Assembly (NCBI GenBank): GCA_003105035.1
Contig: PQAL01000033.1
Span: 17,613 to 81,612 of the forward strand
Reading direction: 5' to 3'
Length of the DNA: 64,000 bases
From: Anaerolineales bacterium
GTDB taxonomy: Bacteria; Chloroflexota; Anaerolineae; Anaerolineales; UBA4823
Positions 19,011 to 28,509 of the stretch are shown here, piece by piece; the stretch's first letter is position 1; every line of letters starts with the position of its first letter. A model generated the notes under the pieces. The model ran no database searches and was not told the origin of the DNA. It saw only the letters and a program-made list of their open reading frames with translations. Made by a program: the position numbers and the translations under genes.

Positions 19011-19286
19011 ATGAAATCAAAACGCACGAATCAAACTAACACTTATTGTATCCAGGTAAAAGAAAAGCTGGATCTGCATATCATGAACAGCTTTGGCGAC
19101 ATTACTCTCACCTCCCTGGATGATGGAAGGACTCTGCTCGTCGGTCCATATGTCGACCAATCTGCCTTGCGAGGATTATTAGACCAGCTTTGGAACCTAA
19201 ATATCACCATAATATCGGTGGAAAAGATCGAAAATGAAAACCAACAAGCGACAAGGATTTTTGAACAAGGTCAAGGAGAAACATAA
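19011..19286 (+). CDS. Small hypothetical protein upstream of ABC exporter
   Basis: A 91-residue soluble protein with GGGAGGTG as ribosome site. Its core reads SFGDITLTSLDDGRTLLVGP then VDQSALRGLLDQLWNLNITI. This pattern occurs in small Chloroflexota proteins beside transporters, as I recall it; no function is known to me. Its stop overlaps the next ATG by one base (TAATG at 19284-19288), so it is translationally coupled to the ABC ATPase and may regulate or assist it. Confidence 0.7.
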   Translation: MKSKRTNQTNTYCIQVKEKLDLHIMNSFGDITLTSLDDGRTLLVGPYVDQSALRGLLDQLWNLNITIISVEKIENENQQATRIFEQGQGET

Positions 19287-20293
19287 TGGATACCAATCTG
19301 ATACAAGAAGTCAAACTGAACTGGGTTTTGAATGAAAACATGCCTTCTGTCATCGAGACACACGGCCTAACCAAGACCTATAAGGGTGTTGAAGCTCTCA
19401 AGCCACTCGATCTGCAGGTACAGAAGAACTCGATCTGCGGCTTTCTGGGACCCAACGGGGCTGGAAAGACTACCACCATCAAATTACTGCTGGGCCTGGC
19501 GAGACCGACGGGAGGCAGCGCGCGCGTGTTTGGCAAGGACATCGTAAAAGAAAACGATGAGATCCGCCGCCGGGTCGGCTATCTAGCTCAGGACCCGCGC
19601 TTCTACGATTACATGACCGCTCGGGAAACCCTGCGCTTCACTGCCCGCTTCTTCTACACCGGACCCAAGGCGGAGATCGAAAGCCGTGTCACCGAAATCC
19701 TGGATCTGGTGGGCTTGGCGGATAAGGCCGATCGCCCGATCAAAGGCTTCTCGGGTGGGGAACGACAGCGCCTGGGCATCGCCCAGGCCCAGGTCAACTA
19801 CCCCGACCTGCTGATCCTGGACGAACCTGCTGCCAACCTCGACCCAATCGGGCGGAAGGATGTGCTGGAGGTGATGGACCGGCTGCGCAAGTACACCACC
19901 ATCTTCTACTCCACCCACATCCTGGATGATGTCCAGCGCGTCAGCGACACGGTCATCATCCTGAACCGGGGCGCACTGGTCGCCCACGACCAGATCGAGG
20001 AGTTGCTGGCCCGGGGCCAGGCGTGCGCCTTCACCCTGACCGTCAAAGGGGACAGTGCTTCGGTGGAAGCCCGCCTGCGCAGTCAGCCCTGGGTGACCGG
20101 CATTGAGATGTTATCAAAGAACGGCAGGGTCAGCTGGCAGGTCCGGGTTACCGATCCAGACCTGGCAGAAGCCCAACTGGCGCCGCTGGCGCTGGCTGGC
20201 GGCAATGTCACGCTCTGTGAATTTGGACGCAAACCCCAAAACCTTGAGGATGTTTTTATGACCATTGTAAAGGAGAGCAACCATGACCACTAA
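19286..20293 (+). CDS. ABC transporter ATP-binding protein (ABC-2 exporter)
   Basis: A 335-residue ATPase. Walker A GPNGAGKTT is at residues 55-63, the signature FSGGERQ at 155-161 and Walker B LLILDE at 175-180. AAGGAG precedes ATG 19286; this start adds 18 residues before the usual MPSVIETHGLTKTYKG beginning, which is a possible alternative at 19340. The C-terminal 90 residues form the regulatory tail seen in CcmA-type ATPases. It pairs with the ABC-2 permease whose start overlaps its 3' end by 11 bases. The substrate is unknown. Confidence 0.93.
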   Translation: MDTNLIQEVKLNWVLNENMPSVIETHGLTKTYKGVEALKPLDLQVQKNSICGFLGPNGAGKTTTIKLLLGLARPTGGSARVFGKDIVKENDEIRRRVGYLAQDPRFYDYMTARETLRFTARFFYTGPKAEIESRVTEILDLVGLADKADRPIKGFSGGERQRLGIAQAQVNYPDLLILDEPAANLDPIGRKDVLEVMDRLRKYTTIFYSTHILDDVQRVSDTVIILNRGALVAHDQIEELLARGQACAFTLTVKGDSASVEARLRSQPWVTGIEMLSKNGRVSWQVRVTDPDLAEAQLAPLALAGGNVTLCEFGRKPQNLEDVFMTIVKESNHDH

Positions 20294-21086
20294 TACGATT
20301 TCACTGACCCCGCGCCGCGAGCGCGGCTGGCGGATGGGCTTGGGCAACATGCTTGCCAAGGAAATTGGCTCCTGGCTGCGGACGCGGCGGGGATGGGTGC
20401 AGTGTTTGATCGCCCTGCTTCTGTTGAACGGCACGATGGCATTGAATCTGCGAGATAACATGAGTGGGACTCAGAACGCGATCTTGTCCTTCTTGGTGGC
20501 AGCGGCGCTCTGTGTGCCGTTTGCCGCCGTCATTCTGGCGCAGGATTCGATCCTGGGCGAGAAGCACTCGGGGACGGCGGCGTGGGTGCTCTCGAAGCCG
20601 CTGTGCCGGCCGGTCTACGTGCTGGCGAAGGTGTTCGCACATGGGCTGGGCTTGCTGGTGGCATGGATCGTGGTCCCCGGCACGGTGGCCTACCTCCAGC
20701 TCGCAAAGCCTTTGGGCGGCTTCCTCACGCCGCTGCGCTTCGCCGGGGTCTTGGGGCTGGATTACCTAAACCTGCTCTTCTTCCTGACGCTGGCGCTGAT
20801 GTTGGCCACGCTCTTCAACGGCCGCGGGCCGGTGCTGGGGATCAGCCTGGTGCTGGCGTGGTCAGCGCTGCCATTCGTGGCAGGGCCAATCCACCAATAT
20901 GCGCCTTGGCTGTATGACATCCTGCCGTGGCAGCTGTTGATTGACTTTAACTTCAACCAGCCCCTGGCAGCCTATTTGATGAATGGCCAACCGCTGCCGA
21001 CGGTTGTCCCGATCATCGCGACCGTGCTGTGGTGCGTGCTATTCGTCGGAGTAGCCATCTGGCGCATCGGCCGGGAAGAGTTCTAA
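20283..21086 (+). CDS. ABC-2 type transporter permease
   Basis: A 267-residue membrane protein with about six spans. It begins with a cytoplasmic basic stretch, then MLAKEIGSWLRTRRGWVQC, typical of ABC-2 permeases. The conserved motif DSILGEKHSGTAAWVLSKPL, found just after the second span in this family, is present. It overlaps the ATPase gene by 11 bases, so the two form one exporter with the 91-residue protein. The substrate cannot be inferred. The operon ends at the hairpin 21093-21123. Confidence 0.9.
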   Translation: MTTNTISLTPRRERGWRMGLGNMLAKEIGSWLRTRRGWVQCLIALLLLNGTMALNLRDNMSGTQNAILSFLVAAALCVPFAAVILAQDSILGEKHSGTAAWVLSKPLCRPVYVLAKVFAHGLGLLVAWIVVPGTVAYLQLAKPLGGFLTPLRFAGVLGLDYLNLLFFLTLALMLATLFNGRGPVLGISLVLAWSALPFVAGPIHQYAPWLYDILPWQLLIDFNFNQPLAAYLMNGQPLPTVVPIIATVLWCVLFVGVAIWRIGREEF

Positions 21087-21092
21087 TTCAGA

Positions 21093-21123
21093 GACCTGGC
21101 AGGTATGCAAGATCTGCCAGGTC
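21093..21123. terminator. Hairpin after the ABC-2 operon
   Basis: GACCTGGCAG (21093-21102) pairs perfectly with CTGCCAGGTC (21114-21123). There is no T-tract, so termination strength is uncertain; it may mainly protect the mRNA 3' end. Confidence 0.55.
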
Positions 21124-21219
21124 GATATAACGAGAAAAAATCGTAGCTTCCTGACCTAGAAGAGGAATTGCCAGGAATTTATGCACTGTTAGGCTAATTG
21201 ATTTTTGTATGAGGGCAAA

Positions 21220-22092
21220 ATGAAATCTATATCCTTAACCAACACAATGGTGGATGCGAATGAGAGAACTTTTCCCAGACTCGTGGCCACACTACAATCC
21301 ACGCTGCTGGTATTCTTCCTGTTTTTCCCGGTCACTTTCATACAGCTGTTTCTACATGAAGGAGGGCATGCCTTGGTTCACCTGATCGAAGGATATCCTG
21401 TCCAGTTTTTATATGCTCACCCCTTCTCGTTTATTGGCTATGTTAGGCCGGGAGGTGACTACTATAACATCTGGAGCCACGCCTCGGGAACAATTTTTGA
21501 GATACTTGTTTCGGCAGCGATTTTTATATTATTGTGGAAGTGGCGCTCATTTTATACACTGCCTCTCCTGTTGGTCTTCCCTTGGATTGCACTTTATGAT
21601 GGGTTGGGTGGACTATTAAGTGGACCGGGTGATGACTATAATTTATTGAGGATCACTGGGTGGTCACCGATACCTTTTTATGCCATCGACTTGATCCTGA
21701 TCGTTGTGGGGATTTTCTTCCTTTCATCGCTCTTCCCTCTACTCAGCTTAAAGCCTGAGGATAGGAAATCTCTCTTTGTGCTGCCAGCTGGGATGTTGTT
21801 ATACTCAGCCGTCGGGTTGCTCATTGCGCTTGCCCTCGTTCCTGGCTCACCCATCGACGTTCAATTCGACGTGGGGCAGGAAATCATCATGTCTGCCCGA
21901 TACCGTCCCATCTTTATGGGATCGATTGGGCTGCTGCTGGCATTGATCTATGGCAGCCTGTACCGTGTTACATATAAAAGGCTTCCTGCCATGTTAAGAA
22001 CGGAGGGATTATGCCTCTGCTGGAGAGATCTCATTTATCCAGGTGTACTTTTTATCATCAGCCTGGTCCTGGGATTGATCGTTATTCTTTAG
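21220..22092 (+). CDS. M50-like membrane metalloprotease-type protein
   Basis: A 290-residue protein with about seven spans. HEGGH at residues 46-50 (LFLHEGGHALVHL) gives an HExxH zinc motif at the edge of the second span. GGLLSGPGDDYNLL further on can supply the third ligand (Asp), as in site-2-protease/M50 relatives. An AGGG site lies just before ATG 21220; a TTG 15 bases earlier is possible. Substrate and role are unknown. It follows the ABC-2 operon but is separated by a hairpin, so it is probably independent. Confidence 0.7.
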   Translation: MKSISLTNTMVDANERTFPRLVATLQSTLLVFFLFFPVTFIQLFLHEGGHALVHLIEGYPVQFLYAHPFSFIGYVRPGGDYYNIWSHASGTIFEILVSAAIFILLWKWRSFYTLPLLLVFPWIALYDGLGGLLSGPGDDYNLLRITGWSPIPFYAIDLILIVVGIFFLSSLFPLLSLKPEDRKSLFVLPAGMLLYSAVGLLIALALVPGSPIDVQFDVGQEIIMSARYRPIFMGSIGLLLALIYGSLYRVTYKRLPAMLRTEGLCLCWRDLIYPGVLFIISLVLGLIVIL

Positions 22093-22333
22093 GAGCTTCA
22101 ACAATAAAAATACCCCATCAATACCCCTTATAGGGCCTGCTTTTTGAGGATTGAAGATTTATCATATAAATCGAAAAGCGAAAAGCGTGAATTCTAGATT
22201 ATCTACAATTCGTGGATAAAAAGGAGGGTGATTAAATATGAGATGTCAAAAAAAGAAACGACAAATATCATCAGTAATACAAAAATTCTTTCGATAGAGA
22301 AAATAAAAAGTGTCTCAAATTTTGGAGGAAGAA

Positions 22334-23863
22334 ATGAAGGAGAAAATCATTTATATTTTTTGGAGCGTCGTGTTTTTGTTAGCAGGCGCAGGTTTACTGG
22401 TGGGTTATATAGATTATAAAGAGATACCGGAAAAGACCTGGTTCATTGTAGAGGTCGTTGCAAGTGCAGCCTTCGTAGTTACATACTTCTTGGCTGGAAC
22501 TAAAAAATGGGGTTGGCTCCTACCAGCATTTGTTTTGGCGGGTATGGCGGTTGATTTGAGCACCGAGCTCTACCACACCTTCCTGTCTCAGCCAAACGGT
22601 GTGCCCATTATGATCGGTGTTGCTCTCTGGTTTCTTACCGGCTTTTTGATGGATCACAAGCGCTGGGGATTGCTGATTCCGGCATATATCCTGGTCTTTG
22701 CTGCGGTAGAAACTGCCATTAATACGATGATCGTACCCTCGATTCTGTATGGTGTGCAAAATACATCAATCCTGTATGCATTAACCTCAGGTGCTGGTAC
22801 TATGTTCATGCTGGCGCTGCCTTTCTTCGTCGTGTATTTTGTCTCGAAGAAGAGCTGGTGGGCGATCATCCCAGCTGGGCTTCTGGCCAGCATTGCGGTA
22901 ATGCTTTCCCTTACGATCCTGGTTCCAGGTGAACGAACTGAACATAACGGCCTGTACAGCGGTGTGTTGTTATTGGGCTTCGCGATGACCTTCGGAATTC
23001 TGTGGCTGAGACGCAAAACCCAACCCACAGATTGGTCAAAATTCCCGGCAGTAGGTTTACTCGCGTTGTCTATCCTGGCCTTCATCCAGGGTGATGCCTG
23101 GAATAGACTTTCCGAACAGACCTCTATTGCTTTCGCAGTAGCCTCTGCCATCTTCTTAATTGCCTACCTGGTACACGGTCTCCGCAAGTGGGGCTGGCTG
23201 TTCCCAGTATTGATCTGTGCAGCCATTGCAGTAACCATGTGGATGCTCAGTAATAATATTGGCGATACCCCATGGATAGGCTTACCCATTCTGGCGAGTG
23301 TTGCCCTGCCTTTTTACATTGGCTTTGCCTTAGAGCCGAAGAACCGCGGGCTGCTTATCCCGGCATTCGTAATGACCATGTTAATGGTCATATCGATGGC
23401 CACGGATTCAGACTATGAAGGCGTAGTGGTGATGTTTACCTTCTCGTTGCCTTTTTTTGCTGTTTCTTTCTGGTCGAGGAAGAATTGGTGGGCATTCATC
23501 CCTGCCGGTGTCTTCGCCAGTATCGGTATAGTCGCATTACTTGACATCGTCGTCCCGCAACCGGACTATACTGCTCCGCCATTTACTATGGAATGGGGTG
23601 TGTATACATGGGTGTTGTTCCTCGGTTTTGCACTCACATTCGCCATTCCGTGGTTACTTCGCAAGGACCAGCCTTCCAGCTGGACGAAATTCCCGGCAGT
23701 GGGTTTCCTGGCACTTTCCATCTTGAACTTAATCCTGGCTGAGAGATTTCAAGAATACTGGCTGGCCGTGATCATGTTCGTTATCGCAGGGCTTTTCATA
23801 CTCGCAATCCTGGATATAAAGATGGCAGTCGCAGGTCAGCAATCGCGAGAAATCAAGGTGTAA
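22334..23863 (+). CDS. Polytopic membrane protein with internal duplication
   Basis: A 509-residue protein, ATG 22334 after GGAGGA. It has about 14-16 hydrophobic spans. The motif [KR][KNS]xWxxxIPA recurs six times: KKWGWLLPA, KRWGLLIPA, KSWWAIIPA, RKWGWLFPV, KNRGLLIPA, KNWWAFIPA. After each third copy comes a longer segment, GFAMTFGILWLRRKTQP or GFALTFAIPWLLRKDQP, then FPAVGLLALSIL. The protein is therefore two copies of a roughly 210-residue unit, each with three shorter repeats. No family function is known to me. A related motif (LWWALIPT) occurs in the protein encoded at 40043-40546. Confidence 0.75.
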   Translation: MKEKIIYIFWSVVFLLAGAGLLVGYIDYKEIPEKTWFIVEVVASAAFVVTYFLAGTKKWGWLLPAFVLAGMAVDLSTELYHTFLSQPNGVPIMIGVALWFLTGFLMDHKRWGLLIPAYILVFAAVETAINTMIVPSILYGVQNTSILYALTSGAGTMFMLALPFFVVYFVSKKSWWAIIPAGLLASIAVMLSLTILVPGERTEHNGLYSGVLLLGFAMTFGILWLRRKTQPTDWSKFPAVGLLALSILAFIQGDAWNRLSEQTSIAFAVASAIFLIAYLVHGLRKWGWLFPVLICAAIAVTMWMLSNNIGDTPWIGLPILASVALPFYIGFALEPKNRGLLIPAFVMTMLMVISMATDSDYEGVVVMFTFSLPFFAVSFWSRKNWWAFIPAGVFASIGIVALLDIVVPQPDYTAPPFTMEWGVYTWVLFLGFALTFAIPWLLRKDQPSSWTKFPAVGFLALSILNLILAERFQEYWLAVIMFVIAGLFILAILDIKMAVAGQQSREIKV

Positions 23864-23932
23864 ATCGGATTATACGATCAATGCGATTTCATCAATGAAT
23901 GCAGTGGCATTTCATGCCATAGAATTAGGCAG

Positions 23933-23965
23933 ACAACCACCTCCTTCCCAGTCGGAGGTGGTTGT
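23933..23965. terminator. Perfect 12-bp hairpin after the duplicated membrane-protein gene
   Basis: ACAACCACCTCC (23933-23944) pairs with GGAGGTGGTTGT (23954-23965) across 9 bases. Only a short T-rich stretch follows. It lies between convergent genes (the gene ending at 23863 and the one ending at 24170) and could serve both. Confidence 0.6.
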
Positions 23966-24169
23966 TCTATAGAAATGCACTTTTATGTAACGAAAACTCG
24001 ATGAGCACAGATGGGTAATCCACACACAGCGGCTCCTCATATTTAGATTTACGGTTTGATATCCTCTTTTCCTGATAAATTCCTTGCTGGAGGCTTGTTT
24101 TAGTTTGTCTTCTTCCTTTTAGATTACGGAAGAATATTGTGTAACTGGTTAAACCACTTTATTCATCCA

Positions 24170-25399
24170 TCAGCTCCCAGTGATCACCTCAGCCAGGTAT
24201 TGGGCTGATTCTTTGATCCCTAACAGGAAACCAGTGCTAAATTTATTCATCCAGTTCAAACCAATGAAATATAAACCTGGATACCTGGTAACTCCTCGAT
24301 CGGTCGCAGGATACCTGTATTCATCCAGGATCGGTAGCTGCACCAGGGAGTAATCCGCCAGGTAACCGGTGGCCCAGATGATGGTGCTGATCCCTTCGGC
24401 GGCCAGGTCGAGCGACTGGCGGACGGGCACCCGGTAACCATCATCAAGCACTGCCAGTTCCTCCGGTGGAAGCACCAACCCATTGGCCTGAATGTACTTT
24501 TCGATTTGAGCGATTACCGTGGTGTAAAAAGCATCGGATTTGGTCAGGTTCTCTTGCAGGTCGGGGGCGAAAATCATTTTTCCATCTTCAAAGCCGCGTG
24601 TGTGCCCCAACAGGATGAGCCCATCCCGGCTGAACTTGTGCAGGTTGATATCATGGCCGCCGGCTGCCCCGGTGATATGTGGGGAGGCGAAGAAGCGCTC
24701 CTTGGGTGAGTTCAGGTTAGCCACCGTGCGGTCGAGGAATCCGATGCGGGTGAACCAGATGAAGATATCCAACCCGCGGTAGCGCCGGGGAGCCCGCCCC
24801 GAAGTGCAGGTTGCTAAAAACACCTTTCGACCTGCCTGGTTCAGCTCCTCGGCAAGCTGGCAGCCCGATTGGGCAGACCCCACGACCAGTACCGCACCTG
24901 GCGGCAGGCCCTGCGGGTTGCGGTATTCATCCGAAGCAATCTGCAGAATAGATTGCGGAATCTGCCTGGCATACGGAGGAATGATCACCTGATGATACAG
25001 GCCTGTGGCGATGACCACATTTTGCGAGGCGATCGTCCCTGTATCTGTCGTGGTCCGGTAGCGGTACTGGTCATCGGTCGCTTCAACCTGCCTCGCTTCG
25101 CTCGCGTAGCGGACGTTGGGATTGAAAACCTGTGTGTAGGCTTCGAAGCGGCGCACGATCTCGTCTTTCGGCATGAAGTTGTCCGGCTCAGGTCCAGAGT
25201 ATTCCCCCCCGGGCAGCTTGAAGGCCCAATTGGGTGAATTCAACGTAAAAGAATCCCAGCGCCGGTTACGCCAGGCATCGGCGGGTTGGCTGGATTTTTC
25301 CAGGATGATATGCTCCCTGCCGGCCTGGGTCAGGAAGTAGCTGAGTGACAAACCGGCCTGGCCCCCACCGATGATGACTATTTCGTATTTTTCTATCAA
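24170..25399 (-). CDS. Flavin-containing monooxygenase-like oxidoreductase (CzcO/FMO type)
   Basis: A 409-residue soluble flavoprotein. The FAD Rossmann motif GGGQAG is at residues 11-16 and the NADPH-site motif VVGSAQSGCQLAEEL near 173. The IWATGYLADYSLV segment at the C-terminal side is the ATG motif typical of FMO-like enzymes. Members oxygenate small S/N compounds or ketones; the substrate is not predictable. A GGAGGC site precedes the start. The gene is solitary. The gap 25400-26025 holds only short open frames I cannot support. Confidence 0.85.
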   Translation of the reverse strand: MIEKYEIVIIGGGQAGLSLSYFLTQAGREHIILEKSSQPADAWRNRRWDSFTLNSPNWAFKLPGGEYSGPEPDNFMPKDEIVRRFEAYTQVFNPNVRYASEARQVEATDDQYRYRTTTDTGTIASQNVVIATGLYHQVIIPPYARQIPQSILQIASDEYRNPQGLPPGAVLVVGSAQSGCQLAEELNQAGRKVFLATCTSGRAPRRYRGLDIFIWFTRIGFLDRTVANLNSPKERFFASPHITGAAGGHDINLHKFSRDGLILLGHTRGFEDGKMIFAPDLQENLTKSDAFYTTVIAQIEKYIQANGLVLPPEELAVLDDGYRVPVRQSLDLAAEGISTIIWATGYLADYSLVQLPILDEYRYPATDRGVTRYPGLYFIGLNWMNKFSTGFLLGIKESAQYLAEVITGS

Positions 25400-26034
25400 T
25401 GGAATGCCTCCTTGCTAATCTTGGTTTCCCCTGAACAATACAATAAAGACCTATATTATCATATTTATATGAGAAGATAGTAAATGGTTGCCAGTATTCA
25501 GCTAAATGTGCTTGAAAAATGTATCATACTGCCCACAGAATATTGGAGGAGCGTGCTATGCTGTCTGTGGATATCATTCCGAGCTGTGATATCGATCTGG
25601 CGATTTTATCCCGACCCGTAACCCAGCCTAATTGGACAATACTATGGATTGGCTTCTGTGCTCCATACTACAGATGGACATTGAGGCAATTCAGATATAG
25701 ATAACCTGTAACATTATGGTGATTTTTGTTCATAATATACAACACAGAAAGCTTTTTCCCCCTTAGAATTTTTCCTGTGAACGGAAAAAGCCATGGATAC
25801 AAAACCCACCGGCTCAACCAATTTTGCTCGCTGACCGACAACGAATATCAGCAAACCTCGAATTAGGGCTTTAATATTAAGCTCAAGTAACCTCTGGGTC
25901 TCCCAGTCAGGGAAGTGAAGAATTGGTTTTTTCAATTATTATTACTTATATCATCATAATTCTCTATAATATGATATATTTGGCATTAATATCGATTTGA
26001 TAGTGAAAACACAAATCTAAAAGAAATGACAATT

Positions 26035-26991
26035 ATGATTCATAAAATAATTTTTTCAGTATTCTTCCTTGGAACTTTGGCGGCATGCGCCAAATCCTCT
26101 ACTCTTGGGGATATCACTCCCACCTCTATAAAAACCACACCTATTACCAATCGAGTTGCTCCGACTAAGGAAACTATCATCGTTCCATCGATCCCTGAGA
26201 GTATCCTGGCGTCACCAACCCCCAAATCCCATCTTGAGATGGCTGACCTTTCCAATTTCCTGACCGCCTGGAACAGTGCTGACGTGGAGATAATTCGCTC
26301 CCTCTACACGCAGGATGCTAGGTATTACCCGGAATCGGAGATGCAAAACCTCTATCACCAACAGGCAATCGATGTACTGGTGTCAGACCCTTCCTTTGCT
26401 GAGAAGGTCGTAGCACATGATGGGATGACCTTGCGTATCGTTTCTAGCCCGATGATGATCTACAGTAAATTGGTTGCATTCCTGTATCGTTGGGAGAATG
26501 ACTTCGAAGGATATGATGGTGCTGCCCTTCTGCGGTATGAGGATAATAAAATTTTCCTGCACTGCTACATTGAAGCCAGCCAACTGACGCCCAATCCAAT
26601 TGATGATACCAACTACGTTGATTACATCAACCTGGATAATTTGATGAAGATTTGGGCGGATGCTGACCAGAATGCTGCGCAGGAAATTTACAGTAAAAAT
26701 ATCATCTTCCTCAGTGATGAGGATTTAGCTCAGGCATCGTGGCGTGATTTTTCAGTTCCCCCCAGCACGAAACAATTATTGACCCAGTTTAGCGGCTGGA
26801 ATCCAACCATAATCGGGACACCGCAACGGGTCGGAGACCTGGTAATTCTTGCCTGGCATTGGGAAGCGTTTGATTATCCAAAAGGTTATGGAGTTCGCCT
26901 GCTCCAGTATAAGGATGCGCAAATATCAGCTGACATCCGTTATGCCATTCGTCCGTGGGAAGCAGATGGCAAGCCATTTATGAGTCCGTGA
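26035..26991 (+). CDS. Lipoprotein with two SnoaL/NTF2-like domains
   Basis: A 318-residue protein beginning MIHKIIFSVFFLGTLAAC, with lipobox Cys at residue 18 and a Thr/Pro/Ser linker. Two related modules follow: DLSNFLTAWNSADVEIIRSLYTQDARYY (about 80-107) and LDNLMKIWADADQNAAQEIY (about 200). This is the NTF2/SnoaL pattern of a long helix followed by a substrate-pocket sheet. Such domains bind small ligands or serve as stability modules. An ATG 9 bases upstream (26026) is possible. No clear operon partner. Confidence 0.65.
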   Translation: MIHKIIFSVFFLGTLAACAKSSTLGDITPTSIKTTPITNRVAPTKETIIVPSIPESILASPTPKSHLEMADLSNFLTAWNSADVEIIRSLYTQDARYYPESEMQNLYHQQAIDVLVSDPSFAEKVVAHDGMTLRIVSSPMMIYSKLVAFLYRWENDFEGYDGAALLRYEDNKIFLHCYIEASQLTPNPIDDTNYVDYINLDNLMKIWADADQNAAQEIYSKNIIFLSDEDLAQASWRDFSVPPSTKQLLTQFSGWNPTIIGTPQRVGDLVILAWHWEAFDYPKGYGVRLLQYKDAQISADIRYAIRPWEADGKPFMSP

Positions 26992-27491
26992 AACAAATAA
27001 TTGATAGACCCTGTGACGACCAGGAATGTACCTGAGCAGGTACCATTTCAGCAATGGACCTGTGAGAGATGCGCCATCCCATGGCATACTCAAGTCATCT
27101 AGTTTTTAAAATCCATATTATTCAGGATAAGTAGTTGTAAATAATAAGGGAGTCCTCCGTAAAATTGCCCAACTTATTATTTTTGTCGGATTACCTTCCT
27201 TATGCTTTTTCGGTTTGCCTGTAGTGGAACAAGCACTGCCACTGTGGCGGGCGTATCGGTGAAAACCGCACCACCAAGCGCTATATCATCACCTACAGCC
27301 GGAGCAACATGATGGGGGAAGGCCAAGCGGCAGGGTGATGAATTTACATACATTATCTTCGAGCCGTAGAGCCACTGGCAGAGGCAGGTGATTAACGCTA
27401 GCAGGCCCGGGAGATGGAGATGGGCATCCAGTTTGAGGTGCGCCAGCCTGGCTTGCTGCCTGTAAACTACAATGCGGTGTGTGAAAACCAG
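26992..27491. other. Non-coding stretch with possible gene debris
   Basis: No intact gene is seen. Short protein-like pieces occur in shifting frames, such as CHCGGRIGENRTTKRYIITY near 27235 and EMGIQFEVRQPGLLPVNYNA near 27420, separated by stops. They may be remains of one lost gene; I cannot name it. Confidence 0.3.
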
Positions 27492-28109
27492 CTAGCCTTG
27501 CTCGGATTTGCTCCTTGTATAATGCCGGCGTGCCTTGGCGCGGTTGCCACAGGATTCCATCGAACACCAGCGCCGGGAGTGATTTTTACTCATATCGACG
27601 AAAAGGTAGCCACAGCCCCGGTCATCTTCGCACTCCCTCACGCGCTGAACGGTCTCGGAGGTCAGCAGATCAGCTGCCGCCAGGCCCACCGTCCAGGTAA
27701 TCAGGCGGGTGTCATCTCCGCCCGCATTCCATTGCCACTGCAGTCTCTCGCCTGCCTGGACGAGGGTGCGGTGCGCCATGGCATCTTTGACCACGGAGTT
27801 CAAAATACCCAGATCTTTATCTGCCAGGGGCATACCCGCATAACGATTGGAGAAGATATGGTAAATGGCTTCCCTGAGCTGGATGGCAGCTTCATAGGCA
27901 GGCTGGGTGACTGAAGGATTTTCAATAGCCAGCCGGGATAATTGATCGGCTGCCTCAGCAGTAAGTAGATTTGCAGCCCTGGCAAAGCTTACCAGGTCTG
28001 AAAAGCTGTGCAGGCTTTCCTGCGGATGCTCACTGGCGTGCCAGTTGCTGGTGTTGGCAAAATCCAGGCAGATGTTACCAGCTTCCAGATCATATGAATC
28101 TTCACTCAT
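27492..28109 (-). CDS. CGNR zinc-finger protein with ABATE domain (putative regulator)
   Basis: A 205-residue protein. The N-terminal ABATE domain includes LCLDFANTSNW-like sequence (ICLDFANTSNWHAS), and the C-terminal zinc finger reads CEDDRGCGYLFVDMSKN followed by RRWCSMESCGNRAKARRHY. The two Cys pairs of the CGNR finger are intact. The family is thought to act as stress-responsive DNA-binding regulators. It is divergent from the EamA exporter operon with about 140 bases between, which includes a strong promoter on the other strand, so it may control that operon. Confidence 0.9.
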   Translation of the reverse strand: MSEDSYDLEAGNICLDFANTSNWHASEHPQESLHSFSDLVSFARAANLLTAEAADQLSRLAIENPSVTQPAYEAAIQLREAIYHIFSNRYAGMPLADKDLGILNSVVKDAMAHRTLVQAGERLQWQWNAGGDDTRLITWTVGLAAADLLTSETVQRVRECEDDRGCGYLFVDMSKNHSRRWCSMESCGNRAKARRHYTRSKSEQG

Positions 28110-28134
28110 TTATCACCTAACCTTCAAAAACCAC

Positions 28135-28192
28135 TTGACAGGTTATAATTTTTATGCTACTATCTAACCATCAATACTATTATAGCTGGTTA
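28135..28192 (+). promoter_or_regulatory. Promoter and inverted repeat for the EamA operon
   Basis: TTGACA (28135-28140) and TACTAT (28158-28163) are 17 bases apart. Just downstream, TAACCA (28165-28170) and TGGTTA (28187-28192) form an inverted repeat overlapping the expected transcription start. It is a candidate operator, perhaps for the divergent CGNR regulator. Confidence 0.55.
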
Positions 28193-28251
28193 TGAGGTGA
28201 AAGTCAAGGGGTACCAGCACCAAAGGGGATAAGCAAGACAAGAGGTGTGAC

Positions 28252-28509
28252 ATGGTGAGAATCGGTTTTGATCCTGGTTTGGAAGCAGAGCAGCAACATC
28301 GCGAGCTGATTAAGCAAAGCGAATACTACCGTTTATTACAGACTGGGTCACCAGCATTGCGTGGTAGACCCAGTAACCATTTGAGGATCCTGGCGCAATT
28401 GGGCACCCGACTGGCCATGTTCGGGTCTGCTCTGGAAGAGCGGTACGGCCAACCATCTGAGCTTTTGCCACGGGAAAACCCGGCTGGCATGGATGATGGT
28501 ATCTCCTAG
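28252..28509 (+). CDS. Small hypothetical protein in the EamA operon
   Basis: An 85-residue, Arg/Gln/Glu-rich soluble protein with no recognised family. Its N-terminal half is a predicted helix (LEAEQQHRELIKQSEYYRLL) and it then reads RPSNHLRILAQLGTRLAMFG. It lies in the leader of the EamA exporter gene: its stop (TAG 28507-28509) is one base before the likely exporter start. Translational coupling is likely. The ribosome site (AGAGGTG) is moderate. Confidence 0.55.
   Translation: MVRIGFDPGLEAEQQHRELIKQSEYYRLLQTGSPALRGRPSNHLRILAQLGTRLAMFGSALEERYGQPSELLPRENPAGMDDGIS

Noticed and set aside
25558-25704. Short plus-strand frame after GGAGGAG
   Set aside because: The 48-residue product is unlike a known protein and has no supporting context; the ribosome-site match alone is not enough.
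25714-25935. Minus-strand frame of 73 codons
   Set aside because: No ATG, no ribosome site and no family features.
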